Shown piece after piece: positions 8,227-16,719 of a stretch of 59,662 nucleotides of DNA. The notes below the pieces were generated by a model. It did no database searches and was not told where the DNA came from. It saw nothing but the letters and a program-made list of their open reading frames with translations. Origin of the DNA: Candidatus Nanopelagicales bacterium (GTDB lineage Bacteria; Actinomycetota; Actinomycetes; S36-B12; CAIYMF01); assembly GCA_017848795.1 (NCBI GenBank), contig JAFIHG010000057.1, positions 1 to 59,662 on the forward strand, written 5' to 3'. Each line of letters opens with the position of its first letter. Position 1 is the first letter of the stretch. Both the position numbers and the translations under genes were made by a program.

Positions 8227-8978
8227 CCTCACCGTCGTCAGCCGAATGGGACCGCATCGCGGCAAGTTTCGGCGTTGGAATGGAGCAGGTGCGCCGCGAT
8301 CACCTGATCTCCCACGTCCTGGCCGCCCTCGCAGCAGAAGTGCCGACCGAGGACGTGGTCTTCCTTGGCGGGACCGCACTGTCCCGCACCCACCTGGTCG
8401 ATGGTCGCCTCAGCGAGGACATCGATCTCATGACCATGCGCCCGCGCACCGACACCGCCAATCAAATCGAGTCGGCGGTACGTCGAGGACTCGCCCGGAG
8501 CCACGGTCGCCCGTCGTGGTCGCCGTTGTTGTCGCTGACGAAGGACGCTCGACCAGCGGTGCTGTCGGTGCCCGACGGGACGAGCGTGCAGGTTCAGTTG
8601 GTGAATGCCGCCGACTACCCGCAATGGCCTACCGAGGTGGTCGACCTCGAGCAGCGCTACTCCGACGCGCCACCGGCGGCGCTGCGCGTGCTCACGGCAG
8701 CTGCCTTTGGTGCGGCCAAGCTGACCGCTTGGCTGGATCGCCGTGCGCCGCGGGACCTCTACGACATGTGGGCCCTCGCCACCCGAGGCTGGCTCGATGC
8801 CGATGCAGTGGAGCTCTTTCACGACCTCGGTCCGCTTCGTGCTCGCCCGCAACTGTGGATGTTCCGGGACGGTGTTGCGGAAGCGGTCTGGCGGCGTGCG
8901 CTGGCGCATCAAACGCGATTGGAGGTGAGTGCGACGGAGGCGCTCGACGTCGTACGCCGCGTCTGGCTCGAGGGGTGA
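8223..8978 (+). CDS. abiEii: AbiEii toxin, nucleotidyltransferase
   Basis: This 251-residue protein has the AbiEii/AbiGii nucleotidyltransferase signature: VFLGGTALSRTHL (Gly49-Gly50-Thr51) and LSEDIDLMTM, where Asp66 and Asp68 would bind metal. PRDLYDMWAL near residue 178 is the third conserved block of the family. Known members transfer nucleotides to tRNA and block growth after phage infection. It is coupled to abiEi by a four-base overlap. Length and motif spacing look intact, so the module is probably active. Confidence 0.92.
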   Translation: MTSPSSAEWDRIAASFGVGMEQVRRDHLISHVLAALAAEVPTEDVVFLGGTALSRTHLVDGRLSEDIDLMTMRPRTDTANQIESAVRRGLARSHGRPSWSPLLSLTKDARPAVLSVPDGTSVQVQLVNAADYPQWPTEVVDLEQRYSDAPPAALRVLTAAAFGAAKLTAWLDRRAPRDLYDMWALATRGWLDADAVELFHDLGPLRARPQLWMFRDGVAEAVWRRALAHQTRLEVSATEALDVVRRVWLEG

Positions 8979-9333
8979 CCATGCTGTTCCTGCGGCCCTA
9001 CGCGTCACCCCCGAGTAGTGGTTGGGTTGATCATGCCGTTCGGAGTACGCGGCGTGTCGATCTCCTCGACGGATGCTGTTACTGCAGGACGATGGCAGCC
9101 GGCTCGCCTCGATGCGACCGCTAGCGTGGAGGCCTACGGCGTGAGTCACGAGGGGGACCGGCTTGGCACGCGTACCACCGCCTGATGATGTGTGCGGGAC
9201 GAGCCGGTAGACCGTCGCCGCGTGGACGCGAGTCGACGTGACCGGATGGCCTCTCCGCCGCGTGCAGCGGCCGGCGGAGGGAGCCCGCTGGCGCGTACTT
9301 TCTGCATGCCGCTGCCCGCTGCATACGACTACG
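8979..9333. other. gene-free stretch
   Basis: About 355 bases between abiEii and the DUF664 gene hold no frame with a convincing start or recognisable product. No hairpin followed by a T-run was found, and no clear repeat. CATACG lies 6 bases before ATG 9334, a weak candidate -10 box for the next gene. Confidence 0.5.
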
Positions 9334-9837
9334 ATGCGCCGCGTGCACGACCTTGTCGCTGACGAGCGCGCGATGCTCGAGCAGCTGCTCGACGCCCAGC
9401 GCGAGGCGATCACCGGCCTGCTCTCCGACCTCGACGACGCTGCGGCGCGGACGCGATTGGTGCCATCGTTGACGACGCCGTTGAGCCTGGTCAAGCACGC
9501 GACCTTCGTCGAGCGAGTCTGGTTCCACTCACGCGTGGCCGGGGTGGCGCGTGCCGATCTCGGGCTACCGGAGACGGTCGAGGAGAGTTTCGTCCTCGGC
9601 CCGGAGGACAGCATCGATTCGGTGCTCAGCGCATTCCGGAAGGCGTGTGTGCGTTCGCGCGAGATTGCTGCTGCGCATCAGCTCGACGAGCAGTACGCCT
9701 GGCACCGTGGGCCGGTCAGCTTGCGGTTCATCTACCTGCACATGATCGCCGAGCTCGCTCGCCACGCCGGTCACGGCGACATCCTCGTGGAGCAGCTGTG
9801 TGCCGGAGCGTCGTCGAGCGTCGGCCGGGACGGGTGA
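9334..9837 (+). CDS. DinB-superfamily (DUF664) protein, thiol-transferase-like
   Basis: This 167-residue four-helix-bundle protein has TPLSLVKHATFVERVWFHSRVAG near residues 46-68, which carries the first metal-binding His (LVKH), and a C-terminal YLHMIAELARHAGHGDILVE, which supplies the other His residues. Actinobacterial members include mycothiol-dependent enzymes; the substrate here is unknown. ATG 9334 is chosen because the family begins here; an in-frame start at 9238 would add 32 arginine-rich residues unlike the family. Cytoplasmic. Confidence 0.85.
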   Translation: MRRVHDLVADERAMLEQLLDAQREAITGLLSDLDDAAARTRLVPSLTTPLSLVKHATFVERVWFHSRVAGVARADLGLPETVEESFVLGPEDSIDSVLSAFRKACVRSREIAAAHQLDEQYAWHRGPVSLRFIYLHMIAELARHAGHGDILVEQLCAGASSSVGRDG

Positions 9838-9846
9838 TCGTCCCAG

Positions 9847-10470
9847 CTACGGAAGCGAGCTGATCGACCCTGGCTCACCTCGTGCCAGTTCCGCTCGCCA
9901 CCAACTGCCGTTGTCGATCCGCTCGACCCGGCGCAGGACGACGTCCCCGCACTCGAACGCGTCGAGCTCTGCGCGGGTCAGGGGCCACGGCGGTCCCTCC
10001 ACCTCGACGCCGTCGTTCCGAGCCGTCGCCAGGACCAGCAGCGTGCCTTCCGGTGCCAGCAGCTGGGCGATGTTGTGAGCCGCCACCTGGTGATACTCGG
10101 GTGGCATGGACTGGATGGTGAGGCTCTCGACGACGAGGTCGAACCTGCCCTGCCACTCAGGCGGCAGGTCGAGGACGTCGGCGACGAGATACGTCACTGC
10201 GCTGCCCGGATGTCGTTGCCGCGCTGTCGCAATCGCGGTCGGCGCGAAGTCGAAGGCCGTGGTCCGAAATCCGAGCCGCGCCAGGAACTCGGCGTCGGCC
10301 CCGTAGCCGCACCCCACCACCACCGCGTCGCGGCCGCCCGCCAGGTTTCGTTCTTCCGCCCATTCCATGAGCTGGGGACGTGGCCCGCCGTAGTCCCAGG
10401 GCGGCGCAACTCCGCGGGCTTGCGCCGCTGCGTACATCGCCTCGAACATGCCGGGCGGGTCGTCCGTCAC
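9847..10470 (-). CDS. class I SAM-dependent methyltransferase
   Basis: This 207-residue protein has motif I DAVVVGCGYGADAEFLARL, the acidic strand-2 region FDFAPTAIATAR, motif II VADVLDLP and LVVESLTIQSMPPEYH. The opening GMFEAMYAAAQARGVAPPWDYGG resembles thiopurine/small-molecule methyltransferase relatives. The substrate is unknown. GTG 10470 is chosen over an upstream start because TACCCT lies 6 bases before it (a leaderless promoter) and because the upstream residues are not family-like. It converges on the DUF664 gene with a 9-base gap. Confidence 0.88.
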   Translation of the reverse strand: MTDDPPGMFEAMYAAAQARGVAPPWDYGGPRPQLMEWAEERNLAGGRDAVVVGCGYGADAEFLARLGFRTTAFDFAPTAIATARQRHPGSAVTYLVADVLDLPPEWQGRFDLVVESLTIQSMPPEYHQVAAHNIAQLLAPEGTLLVLATARNDGVEVEGPPWPLTRAELDAFECGDVVLRRVERIDNGSWWRAELARGEPGSISSLP

Positions 10471-10714
10471 GAGGCGAGGGTAGCGACCAGGGCATCGGAA
10501 TACAGACGCGCAACGTGGGCCGTCCTGTCCAACCCAGCTCAGTGAGTCCGGCGCGGAGAGCGTGGGTGCGGCGAGCGCCTGCTGTGGCACCGCTGGCCCT
10601 ACCGAACCGTCTCCGAGGTTCACGCCAAGATCGCTTGACGAGCCGCCACTGCTGTGTCAGCATCCAGCCTTCAACGTGATCTTGAACGGTCGAAGCCGTT
10701 CTCCGGAGGATTCC

Positions 10715-12256
10715 GTGCGGTCAAAGGTGGGGACTCGTGTCGCGCGCTCGTTGCTCGCAACCGTTGCAACCGTGGGGCTGCTCGCCGTAGCGGCCTGCAG
10801 CGGCTCGGTCGAGCAGCCCGAGGAGAATGAGCCGACGACGTCAGCGGCCAAGTGCAAACCGAGGCTGGCCGATCCACCGGCGGCACCGGCACTTGCCGAC
10901 ACCGTGTGGCCCAGCGAGCACGCCGACCCGTGGCGTACGCACGCGGTAGCCACTGGTCCTGGTCTCGACCGCGAGGATCCGCGGCTCACTGCTACCTCGA
11001 TCCCGCTGCCCCCGGTGCCCGTCTGGGGGTACACCGGCACCGACGGCGAGCTCTACGTCATCGGTGGCGCGCCGTACCTGCTCGACATGTTCACGAAGGT
11101 CATCCTCAAGCCGAGGACCCCCGTCGCGCCGCTGGTCCCGAAGAGCAAGCGGTACGCAGAGACTGTTACACCGTACGTCGCCCGCATCGATCCAGCGTCG
11201 ATGACCGTCGACGTGGTCGAACTGACCGAGGGCTCCTCGGCCAACTACACCGGTGGTCTGCTCGTGCACGAGAACGGCAACCTGTACGCGGTGTCCCGCA
11301 GCACCTTGTACAAGCTCGACCGCGCGTCCTTCACGGTGACCGCATCGCAGGCGCTGCCGCTCGCACCCGACGAATCCGGCGATCCCAACCCGGCGACCGC
11401 GTACAACGGGATGGTCGCGACGAGCGATGGGGATCTGATCCTCAAGGGCTGGGCCTCGACCGGGGGCGGTGACGATGCTCCCGGGCTGCTGCTGCGCATC
11501 GACCCCGACGACCTGAGCATCACCGCGCAGCTCGAGACGACCGTCATCACGTCCGCACGCATGGCGATCGTCGAGTCCGATCGCGTCGAGCACATCTACA
11601 TGCCGGGCAAGACGGAGTCGCTGCGGTTCCGGGTGGACGCTGACGGGTTCGTACTGGATGAAGAGTTCTCGCAGCCCTATCTCGAGCCGGACACGGGTCA
11701 GTCGCAGGCAAGCTCGGACATCTTCATGGGGGAGGGCGTCGTGTTCACGGACAACACCTCGCCGACGGCCACCACGCCGATGCGTATGTTCGCGCAGTCA
11801 GTGGCCGGGTCCGGTTCGTCGCTGGCACGAGTCCAGGCGTTCGACGGTGGTGACCCGTCATGGAACTTCTTCATGGTGGCCGGCGATCCGTACCGCACGG
11901 GCACGGTCGTCGTCGCTGACCAGCTCGGCGGTCAGCTGGCCGGCTACCGGGCCTGTGCCGGCGGCAACGAGGTCCAGCGGATCTGGAGCAAGTCGCTCGC
12001 CGGCTCTGCAGGCGTCGCCATCGACTACGAGAAGGGCATCGTCTACGCCGACGACCGGGACTGCTCGCGCCGGGACTGCGAGTTGTTCGTCGTCGCCCTC
12101 GACCTCGGGAGCGGGCAGGAGCTGACGCGTGTCGCGGTGGCCGGCACCAAGCCGTCGATAGGACAGATCTTCATCGGACCGGACGGCGCCGTCTACTACC
12201 CCGCCACCGAGACCGGCGAGAAGACCGGCTTCCTGACCCGCGTGACGGCGGCATGA
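10715..12256 (+). CDS. secreted beta-propeller lipoprotein
   Basis: The product is a 513-residue lipoprotein precursor with a basic start, a hydrophobic stretch and the lipobox LAVAAC, with Cys28 as the lipidated residue. The mature part alternates short strands with repeats such as DGELYVIGGAPYLLDM, NGNLYAVSRSTLYKLD, DGDLILKGW and DGAVYYPATE, the pattern of a PQQ/Kelch-like propeller. CDRDCSRRDCELF-type cysteines near 455 could form disulfides outside the cell. GTG 10715 follows GGAGGA (10705-10710) by 4 bases. The function is unknown; the protein sits on the outer face of the membrane. Confidence 0.75.
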   Translation: MRSKVGTRVARSLLATVATVGLLAVAACSGSVEQPEENEPTTSAAKCKPRLADPPAAPALADTVWPSEHADPWRTHAVATGPGLDREDPRLTATSIPLPPVPVWGYTGTDGELYVIGGAPYLLDMFTKVILKPRTPVAPLVPKSKRYAETVTPYVARIDPASMTVDVVELTEGSSANYTGGLLVHENGNLYAVSRSTLYKLDRASFTVTASQALPLAPDESGDPNPATAYNGMVATSDGDLILKGWASTGGGDDAPGLLLRIDPDDLSITAQLETTVITSARMAIVESDRVEHIYMPGKTESLRFRVDADGFVLDEEFSQPYLEPDTGQSQASSDIFMGEGVVFTDNTSPTATTPMRMFAQSVAGSGSSLARVQAFDGGDPSWNFFMVAGDPYRTGTVVVADQLGGQLAGYRACAGGNEVQRIWSKSLAGSAGVAIDYEKGIVYADDRDCSRRDCELFVVALDLGSGQELTRVAVAGTKPSIGQIFIGPDGAVYYPATETGEKTGFLTRVTAA

Positions 12257-12399
12257 CCTTTGTGTCGCGCCGTTTGAGCGCGCTGCTCAGGCACGACCGT
12301 CGAGCTCGGCGACGAGCCGCTCACCGCGCACCTGCCGGTGGCTGCCGGGCCGCAGCTTCTCCGAGCCGCCTGCGTCGAGACCGATAGCCGCGCAACGCA

Positions 12400-12912
12400 T
12401 CAGGCCCGGAAGGTGCCTGGCCGCGGCTGCATCTGTGGGGCGGCGTAACCGGCCTCCCACGGGAAGCGACCCGCGGGATCGTCGTAGCTCAGCTGCAGCA
12501 CGGGGACCGAGGCTTCGGCCGGTCGCTGGTAGAAGCGGTTCGCGGTAAAGACGATCTCGCCCGGGTTGGGGACCTGCTCGGTGACGATGCGGTGCGGCCA
12601 GTGCTCGAACGTGATCAGCTCGCCGGGCAGGAGCTCGGCGCCGGCCCGGATCCGAGCACCCAGGTCGTTCAGGACTCCGCAGGCCGACTCCTGCCCGAGG
12701 CCGAACACGAGTAGTTCGGGATGCCCGAGACCGAACAAGCCGACCGTGTACGCGAATGGTGGCTGGAACTCGTCCTCTTGCGCCGCGCCGCCGCATCCGG
12801 GGCAGGAGCATTCACCTCCGACGTACTGGATGTACCAGCCGTAACGCCGGATGATCGAGGTGATCCGTGCGTCGTTCTGGTCGAACCAGGCGAGCTCTTC
12901 GGGGCTGATCAT
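12400..12912 (-). CDS. DUF4262 domain protein
   Basis: This 170-residue cytoplasmic protein matches DUF4262, with FAYTVGLFGLGHPELLVFGL near residues 50-70 and TFEHWPHRIVTEQVPNPG further on. A cysteine cluster ECSCPGCGG near residue 35 might bind a metal. The family's biochemical role is unknown; in actinobacteria it is usually a lone gene. ATG 12912 is chosen because GGAGG lies just upstream; the longer in-frame start adds arginine-rich residues. It converges on the lipoprotein gene across 143 bases in which I see no strong terminator. Confidence 0.85.
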   Translation of the reverse strand: MISPEELAWFDQNDARITSIIRRYGWYIQYVGGECSCPGCGGAAQEDEFQPPFAYTVGLFGLGHPELLVFGLGQESACGVLNDLGARIRAGAELLPGELITFEHWPHRIVTEQVPNPGEIVFTANRFYQRPAEASVPVLQLSYDDPAGRFPWEAGYAAPQMQPRPGTFRA

Positions 12913-13062
12913 GTGTGCCTCCACGTTGCAGGTCGACTGCGTTCGACCGTAGAGGCGGGGTCGGACACGGCCTTGCCGCGACAGCGGACGCTCGACCTCA
13001 TCGAACCGGTCGGAGCGCGGACTACAACCCGCGGATCGCATTTCGCGATCGTGGCCCCGCGG

Positions 13063-13497
13063 TCAGGGCTTCGATCGCAGCGGGTCCTCCCAGCGGATCT
13101 CGTCGAAGCGGGCGAAGTCGGTGTCCGTGGAGTACAGGATCACGCCGTGCTCGATGGCCAACGCCGCGAGGTGCGCATCGGGGACGAGGTTCCCGCTGAT
13201 CCGGTACTTGCGAACCAGGTCGCCGAGCACCTCCGCGTGCTGTGCCGTCGGAGCCGGCACCCAGCACTGGGGGGAGCCGAGCCACCCCTGGACGATGTCC
13301 CAAGCCTGTTCGGGAGTCAGCGGATTCGCGCTCGCTCGCGGATGCGTCGCGATCCGTACGAACGCCAGGAGCGAGGGCCACGGCAGCCCGACCTGGCGTG
13401 ATCCGTTGAGCGCGCTCTCGAGCCAGGTCACGGCCGGTGCGTGCTGCGGAGCCGAGCGGTCCACCGCGTACAGCAGCAGGTTGGCGTCGACGATCAC
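13063..13497 (-). CDS. vapC: VapC toxin, PIN-domain ribonuclease
   Basis: This 144-residue PIN-domain protein starts VIVDANLLLYAVD, with the first catalytic Asp at residue 4. WLESALNGSRQVGLPW and the FVRIATHPR segment follow, then DAHLAALAIEHG near 107 and STDTDFARF near 123, which supply the other acidic residues. It probably cleaves specific tRNA or rRNA. The GTG start overlaps the vapB stop (GTGA), so a longer in-frame start at 14109 is rejected. All four acidic positions seem present, so the toxin should be active. Confidence 0.93.
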   Translation of the reverse strand: MIVDANLLLYAVDRSAPQHAPAVTWLESALNGSRQVGLPWPSLLAFVRIATHPRASANPLTPEQAWDIVQGWLGSPQCWVPAPTAQHAEVLGDLVRKYRISGNLVPDAHLAALAIEHGVILYSTDTDFARFDEIRWEDPLRSKP

Positions 13498-13724
13498 GGA
13501 GCCTCGTCGAGCAGGTCGAGCACGTCGCCGACGTTGGAGACGTCGACCCGCAGCTCGAGGCTCGCCGTCTGCTGGCGGAACGGGCTGGGCCCGCCACGGC
13601 GGCGCGCGCCCACTCCGGCCCGGGCAAGTTCGTTGAGCGCCTGCGACATGCCCATCCCGGTTTCCCGGCGAAGCCGGTCGACGGCGGCCGCGACGTCGTC
13701 GTCGAGCGTGACCGTGGTACGCAT
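13494..13724 (-). CDS. vapB: VapB antitoxin, ribbon-helix-helix
   Basis: This 76-residue protein opens MRTTVTLDDDVAAAVDRLRR, a ribbon-helix-helix DNA-binding domain, and continues GMSQALNELARAG. The C-terminal part (LELRVDVSNVGDVLDLLDEA) should bind VapC. It is coupled to vapC by a four-base overlap. The -10 box TAACCT lies 6 bases before the ATG on the minus strand (13731-13736), so the message is probably leaderless and is controlled by the adjacent palindrome. Confidence 0.92.
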   Translation of the reverse strand: MRTTVTLDDDVAAAVDRLRRETGMGMSQALNELARAGVGARRRGGPSPFRQQTASLELRVDVSNVGDVLDLLDEAP

Positions 13725-13730
13725 GCGGTG

Positions 13731-13771
13731 AGGTTAGCATCACGATGCGCCTGGACAAACATCGTGATGCT
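13731..13771 (-). promoter_or_regulatory. vapBC promoter and 12-bp inverted-repeat operator
   Basis: AGCATCACGATG (13736-13747) and its exact reverse complement (13760-13771) are separated by 12 bases. The left half touches the minus-strand -10 box (13731-13736) and the repeat covers the -35 region. Half-sites spaced about two helical turns apart suit two VapB dimers within a VapBC complex. The repeat lies in the 173-base gap shared with the divergent jetA. Confidence 0.75.
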
Positions 13772-13884
13772 TCACGACGGAGCAGAGCGTGCCGGGTCGT
13801 GCGGATGCCGGGCGGATTCCGACAGACCGTGGTGATCAGGAATCCGTGAGCGGCGTGGCGGCGTCCGCCGTCCGACCCACTGGG

Positions 13885-13897
13885 TACCGTCGCCGTC
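13885..13897 (+). promoter_or_regulatory. -10 box of jetABCD
   Basis: TACCGT at 13885-13890 ends 7 bases before the jetA GTG at 13898, and there is no Shine-Dalgarno sequence, so the Wadjet operon probably starts on its first codon. No good -35 hexamer is visible about 17 bases upstream, which suggests a weak or activated promoter. Confidence 0.5.
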
Positions 13898-15445
13898 GTG
13901 ACCGGGGAGAGCGGGTGGGGCGGGCTGTCCGCCGCCGAGCGCGAGCGGGTGCTCGCGTTCCACCACCTCGCGGCCGAGGGCGCCGACCAGTACGTCGCGG
14001 TGATGCGGGTCATGGCGGGCGACGTCGGCGGGCTGATGAGCGACTGGTCGGCCGCCGAACTGGCGCCCGTGCTCGCCGAGCGCACCGGGCTCGAGCTCGA
14101 CGTGGACACCCTCGAGGCGCGGCTGCGTTACCTGGTCGACCGGGGCAACCTGGCGCGCTCGCCGCGCGAGGCGCATGCCCGCACGATCGCGGAGTACCAG
14201 CAGGTGCGCGCCCGCTACCAGGTGACCCCGCGCGGCGAGCGGGTGCACCGCATGGTGGCCGAGGTACTCGGCGACAGCGGTGACGCGTACGAGATCTCGG
14301 CCGAGCTGCTGCGTCCGCTGCTCGACGGGCTGGCCCACCTCGCCGGGCTCGACGACGCGGCGCTCGCCGCGACCGAGCAGCAGGAGCTGGCCGAACGGAT
14401 CCAGACCGTGTTCGCGCAGTTCGACCAGCTCGTGGAGTCGACCCGCGACTTCTACCGGCACCTGGCCGAACTGCTCGGCAAGGTGCATATCGACCGCGAG
14501 CTGTTCCTCACCTACAAGGGTGCGCTGCTGGCCTACCTGCAGTCCTTCGTGGAGGACGTACGCCGCGTCGCGCCGCGTGCCGAGGCGATCCTGGCCGAGC
14601 TCGCGCCCCGGCTCCCTGCGCTGTGCGACCGGGCCGCGCCCGACCGCGGCCTCGACGCCGCGGGCGTACGCCGCAGCCGCGGCCTCGAAGTCGGCGACTG
14701 GGACGGGATCACCCTGTGGTTCCACGGCGATTCCTCCCGAGCGGCCGACGCCGGGCGGATCGTCGATCTGTCGCTGGAGGCGATCCGTACCTTGGTCTCG
14801 ACGATCAACCGGCTCTCGCTGCCGGTCGGTGCGGAGGTGTCGCGGTACGGCGACCTGCTCCGGCTCGCGGGCTGGTTCGCCCGCTCCGACGACCCCACCG
14901 CGCACGCGCTGTGGGCAGCGGCCTTCGGGCTCTACCCGGCCCGCCACCTCGGATTCACCGCCGACGACACCGACGTCCCGCCGACCGCGTCGTTCTGGTC
15001 GGCTCCCTCGGCGCTCGTCCCGGTGTCGCTGCGCGAGCGCGGCGAGCGCACCATCCGCGGGCGGTCCGGAGCCCGCGCCGACTTCGCAGCGGCGAAGGCC
15101 CGCAGGATGGCCGAGCGGGCCGCCGCCGACAAGGATCGGCGCCGCGCGGCCGAGGAGCTGCTCGGCGCGTTCGGCGAGGGAGCGCGCAGCGCGAGCCTGT
15201 CCGACGCCGCCCGCGAACTGCTGCTCGAGCTGCACAGCCGGGCGCTCGTCGCGCCCGAGTTCCTGTCGACGGGGAAGGCGGAGGTGACCGATCATCGGCT
15301 CGGGGTCGCGGCGGTCGTGCGCCGCGTACCAGGACGCTCGACGACGGTCACGGGTCGTTCCGGCCGGCTCACGCTGCACGATCTCGCGGTCTCGGTCGTC
15401 GCGACAGCGGCGCAGGATGCCGACAGCGCGGAGGAGGTCGGATGA
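13898..15445 (+). CDS. jetA: Wadjet subunit JetA (DUF2397/TIGR02677), kleisin-like
   Basis: This 515-residue protein is the first gene of a four-gene Wadjet set. It has the DUF2397 pattern: LAFHHLAAEGADQYVAVMRVM at the start, LEARLRYLVDRGNLAR near 75 (winged helix), RDFYRHLAELLGKVHIDRELF near 190, and a long C-terminal helical part. In Wadjet complexes JetA is the kleisin bridging the SMC heads of JetC. The mid-region IDLSLEAIRTLVSTINRLS-like helices are typical. The GTG start is set by the promoter and by family length. Its stop overlaps a 22-codon ORF leading into jetB. Confidence 0.92.
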   Translation: MTGESGWGGLSAAERERVLAFHHLAAEGADQYVAVMRVMAGDVGGLMSDWSAAELAPVLAERTGLELDVDTLEARLRYLVDRGNLARSPREAHARTIAEYQQVRARYQVTPRGERVHRMVAEVLGDSGDAYEISAELLRPLLDGLAHLAGLDDAALAATEQQELAERIQTVFAQFDQLVESTRDFYRHLAELLGKVHIDRELFLTYKGALLAYLQSFVEDVRRVAPRAEAILAELAPRLPALCDRAAPDRGLDAAGVRRSRGLEVGDWDGITLWFHGDSSRAADAGRIVDLSLEAIRTLVSTINRLSLPVGAEVSRYGDLLRLAGWFARSDDPTAHALWAAAFGLYPARHLGFTADDTDVPPTASFWSAPSALVPVSLRERGERTIRGRSGARADFAAAKARRMAERAAADKDRRRAAEELLGAFGEGARSASLSDAARELLLELHSRALVAPEFLSTGKAEVTDHRLGVAAVVRRVPGRSTTVTGRSGRLTLHDLAVSVVATAAQDADSAEEVG

Positions 15446-15510
15446 ACGCCAGCCGCCGGCGTCGCCCGCCTGTCCCACTGCGCGTCCGCGAATGCGGGGG
15501 CACCCGATGA
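15442..15510 (+). CDS. 22-codon mini-ORF bridging jetA and jetB
   Basis: The ATG at 15442 overlaps the jetA stop (ATGA) and the TGA at 15508-15510 overlaps the jetB ATG at 15507, again as ATGA. The peptide is very basic (MNASRRRRPPVP at its start). It may be a short coupling peptide that keeps ribosomes moving from jetA to jetB, or the layout may be chance. It is not part of the canonical Wadjet set. Confidence 0.35.
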   Translation: MNASRRRRPPVPLRVRECGGTR

Positions 15511-16718
15511 GCCCGGTGCGGATCCTCGCCCGGCGCGACGAACGCCGCACGACCGACCTGATGCGCGAGAACGAGTTGCGCGAAGCGCGCCGGGCCCTGC
15601 TCGCGAAGCCCTGGCTGACCCGCGAGCGGGACACCGAGGAGTTCCGGCTCGTACGGCGGCACCGCGAGGCGCTGACCACGTGGTTCGCCGACACGCTGCG
15701 CTACCGGCTCGAGTGCGACACCGAGACCGCCCGGCTGCGCAAGGCGGGCATCGGTTCCGGCCCGCCGCGTCCACTGCTGCGCACCGGCACCAAGGCGCCG
15801 TACGGCCCACGCGGCTACGCACTGTTGGTGGCGGTCCTCGCCTCCCTGACCCGCGAGCGTGACCAGCTGCTGCTCGAAGATCTCGCACTCGCCGTCCGCG
15901 CCACGGCCGCGGAGGCCGAGGTCAGCCTCGATCTCGAGCAGCTCGCCGACCGGCGGTTGCTGCAAGCGGCGCTGCGCACCCTGCTCGACCTCGGCGTCCT
16001 GGTCGAGCGGGACGGCACGGTCGAGGGCTGGGACACCGACCGGCGGGTGCAGGCCCTGCTCGACGTCCGTCGTGACCGGCTCGCCCTGCTGCTCGACGTC
16101 CACCTCGGCCGGGCCGAGGACCCGTTCGCGTTCCTCGACATCGCGGCCGTCCCGTCCGCGGCCGGCGGGGCGCGGGTGGCCGTACGGCGCCGCTTGGTGG
16201 AGCACCCGGTGCTCGACACCGCCACGATGAGCGAGGAAGAGTCGCAGTGGTGGCGGCGCAACCGGGGGCGCGAGGCGAACCTGCTCGCGGACTGGCTCGG
16301 GCTGCAGGTCGAGCTGCGCGCCGAAGGCGCGGTCGCCGTCGACCCGGACGGGTGGCTCACCGACCGCGACCTGCCGGGTGCGGGCACCGCGGCCCACGCC
16401 GCGCTGCTCGTGCTGCAGCTGCTCGTCGCCGGCTGCCGCGACGGGGCACTCGCCGAGAAGCAGCAGCGGGCCTGGCGCCCGGTGAGTGACGCCGACTTCG
16501 ACGCGGCCGTCTCGCGGGTGCTGGAGGCGTACGGCCGCGGGTTCGCCAAGGACTTCCGCGAGCCCGACTTCCTGCGCACGCACGTCGCCGACACGCTCGC
16601 CGCGTTCGGCCTGCTGCGCCCGGACGGCGACGGCTTCCTGCTGCATGCCGCCGCTGCGCGCTACGCGACGAACGCCGAAGTCATCGACGCGCCGACCCTT
16701 TTCGACGTGGAGGACTGA
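15507..16718 (+). CDS. jetB: Wadjet subunit JetB (DUF2398/TIGR02678), KITE-like
   Basis: This 403-residue protein matches DUF2398, with NELREARRALLAKPWLTRER near the start, then FRLVRRHREALTTWFADTL, GYALLVAVLASLTRERDQLLL near 110 and EESQWWRRNRGREANLLADWL near 260. In Wadjet, JetB is the KITE-type winged-helix partner of the JetA kleisin. ATG 15507 is chosen; the in-frame ATG 15561 (MRENELREARR) or GTG 15417 are alternatives. jetC follows one base after its stop. Confidence 0.9.
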   Translation: MSPVRILARRDERRTTDLMRENELREARRALLAKPWLTRERDTEEFRLVRRHREALTTWFADTLRYRLECDTETARLRKAGIGSGPPRPLLRTGTKAPYGPRGYALLVAVLASLTRERDQLLLEDLALAVRATAAEAEVSLDLEQLADRRLLQAALRTLLDLGVLVERDGTVEGWDTDRRVQALLDVRRDRLALLLDVHLGRAEDPFAFLDIAAVPSAAGGARVAVRRRLVEHPVLDTATMSEEESQWWRRNRGREANLLADWLGLQVELRAEGAVAVDPDGWLTDRDLPGAGTAAHAALLVLQLLVAGCRDGALAEKQQRAWRPVSDADFDAAVSRVLEAYGRGFAKDFREPDFLRTHVADTLAAFGLLRPDGDGFLLHAAAARYATNAEVIDAPTLFDVED

Positions 16719-16719
16719 C

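Noticed and set aside
13063..14109. A 348-residue VapC
   Set aside because: Homology begins at GTG 13497, which overlaps vapB; the upstream part is a shadow of vapB and of the start of jetA.
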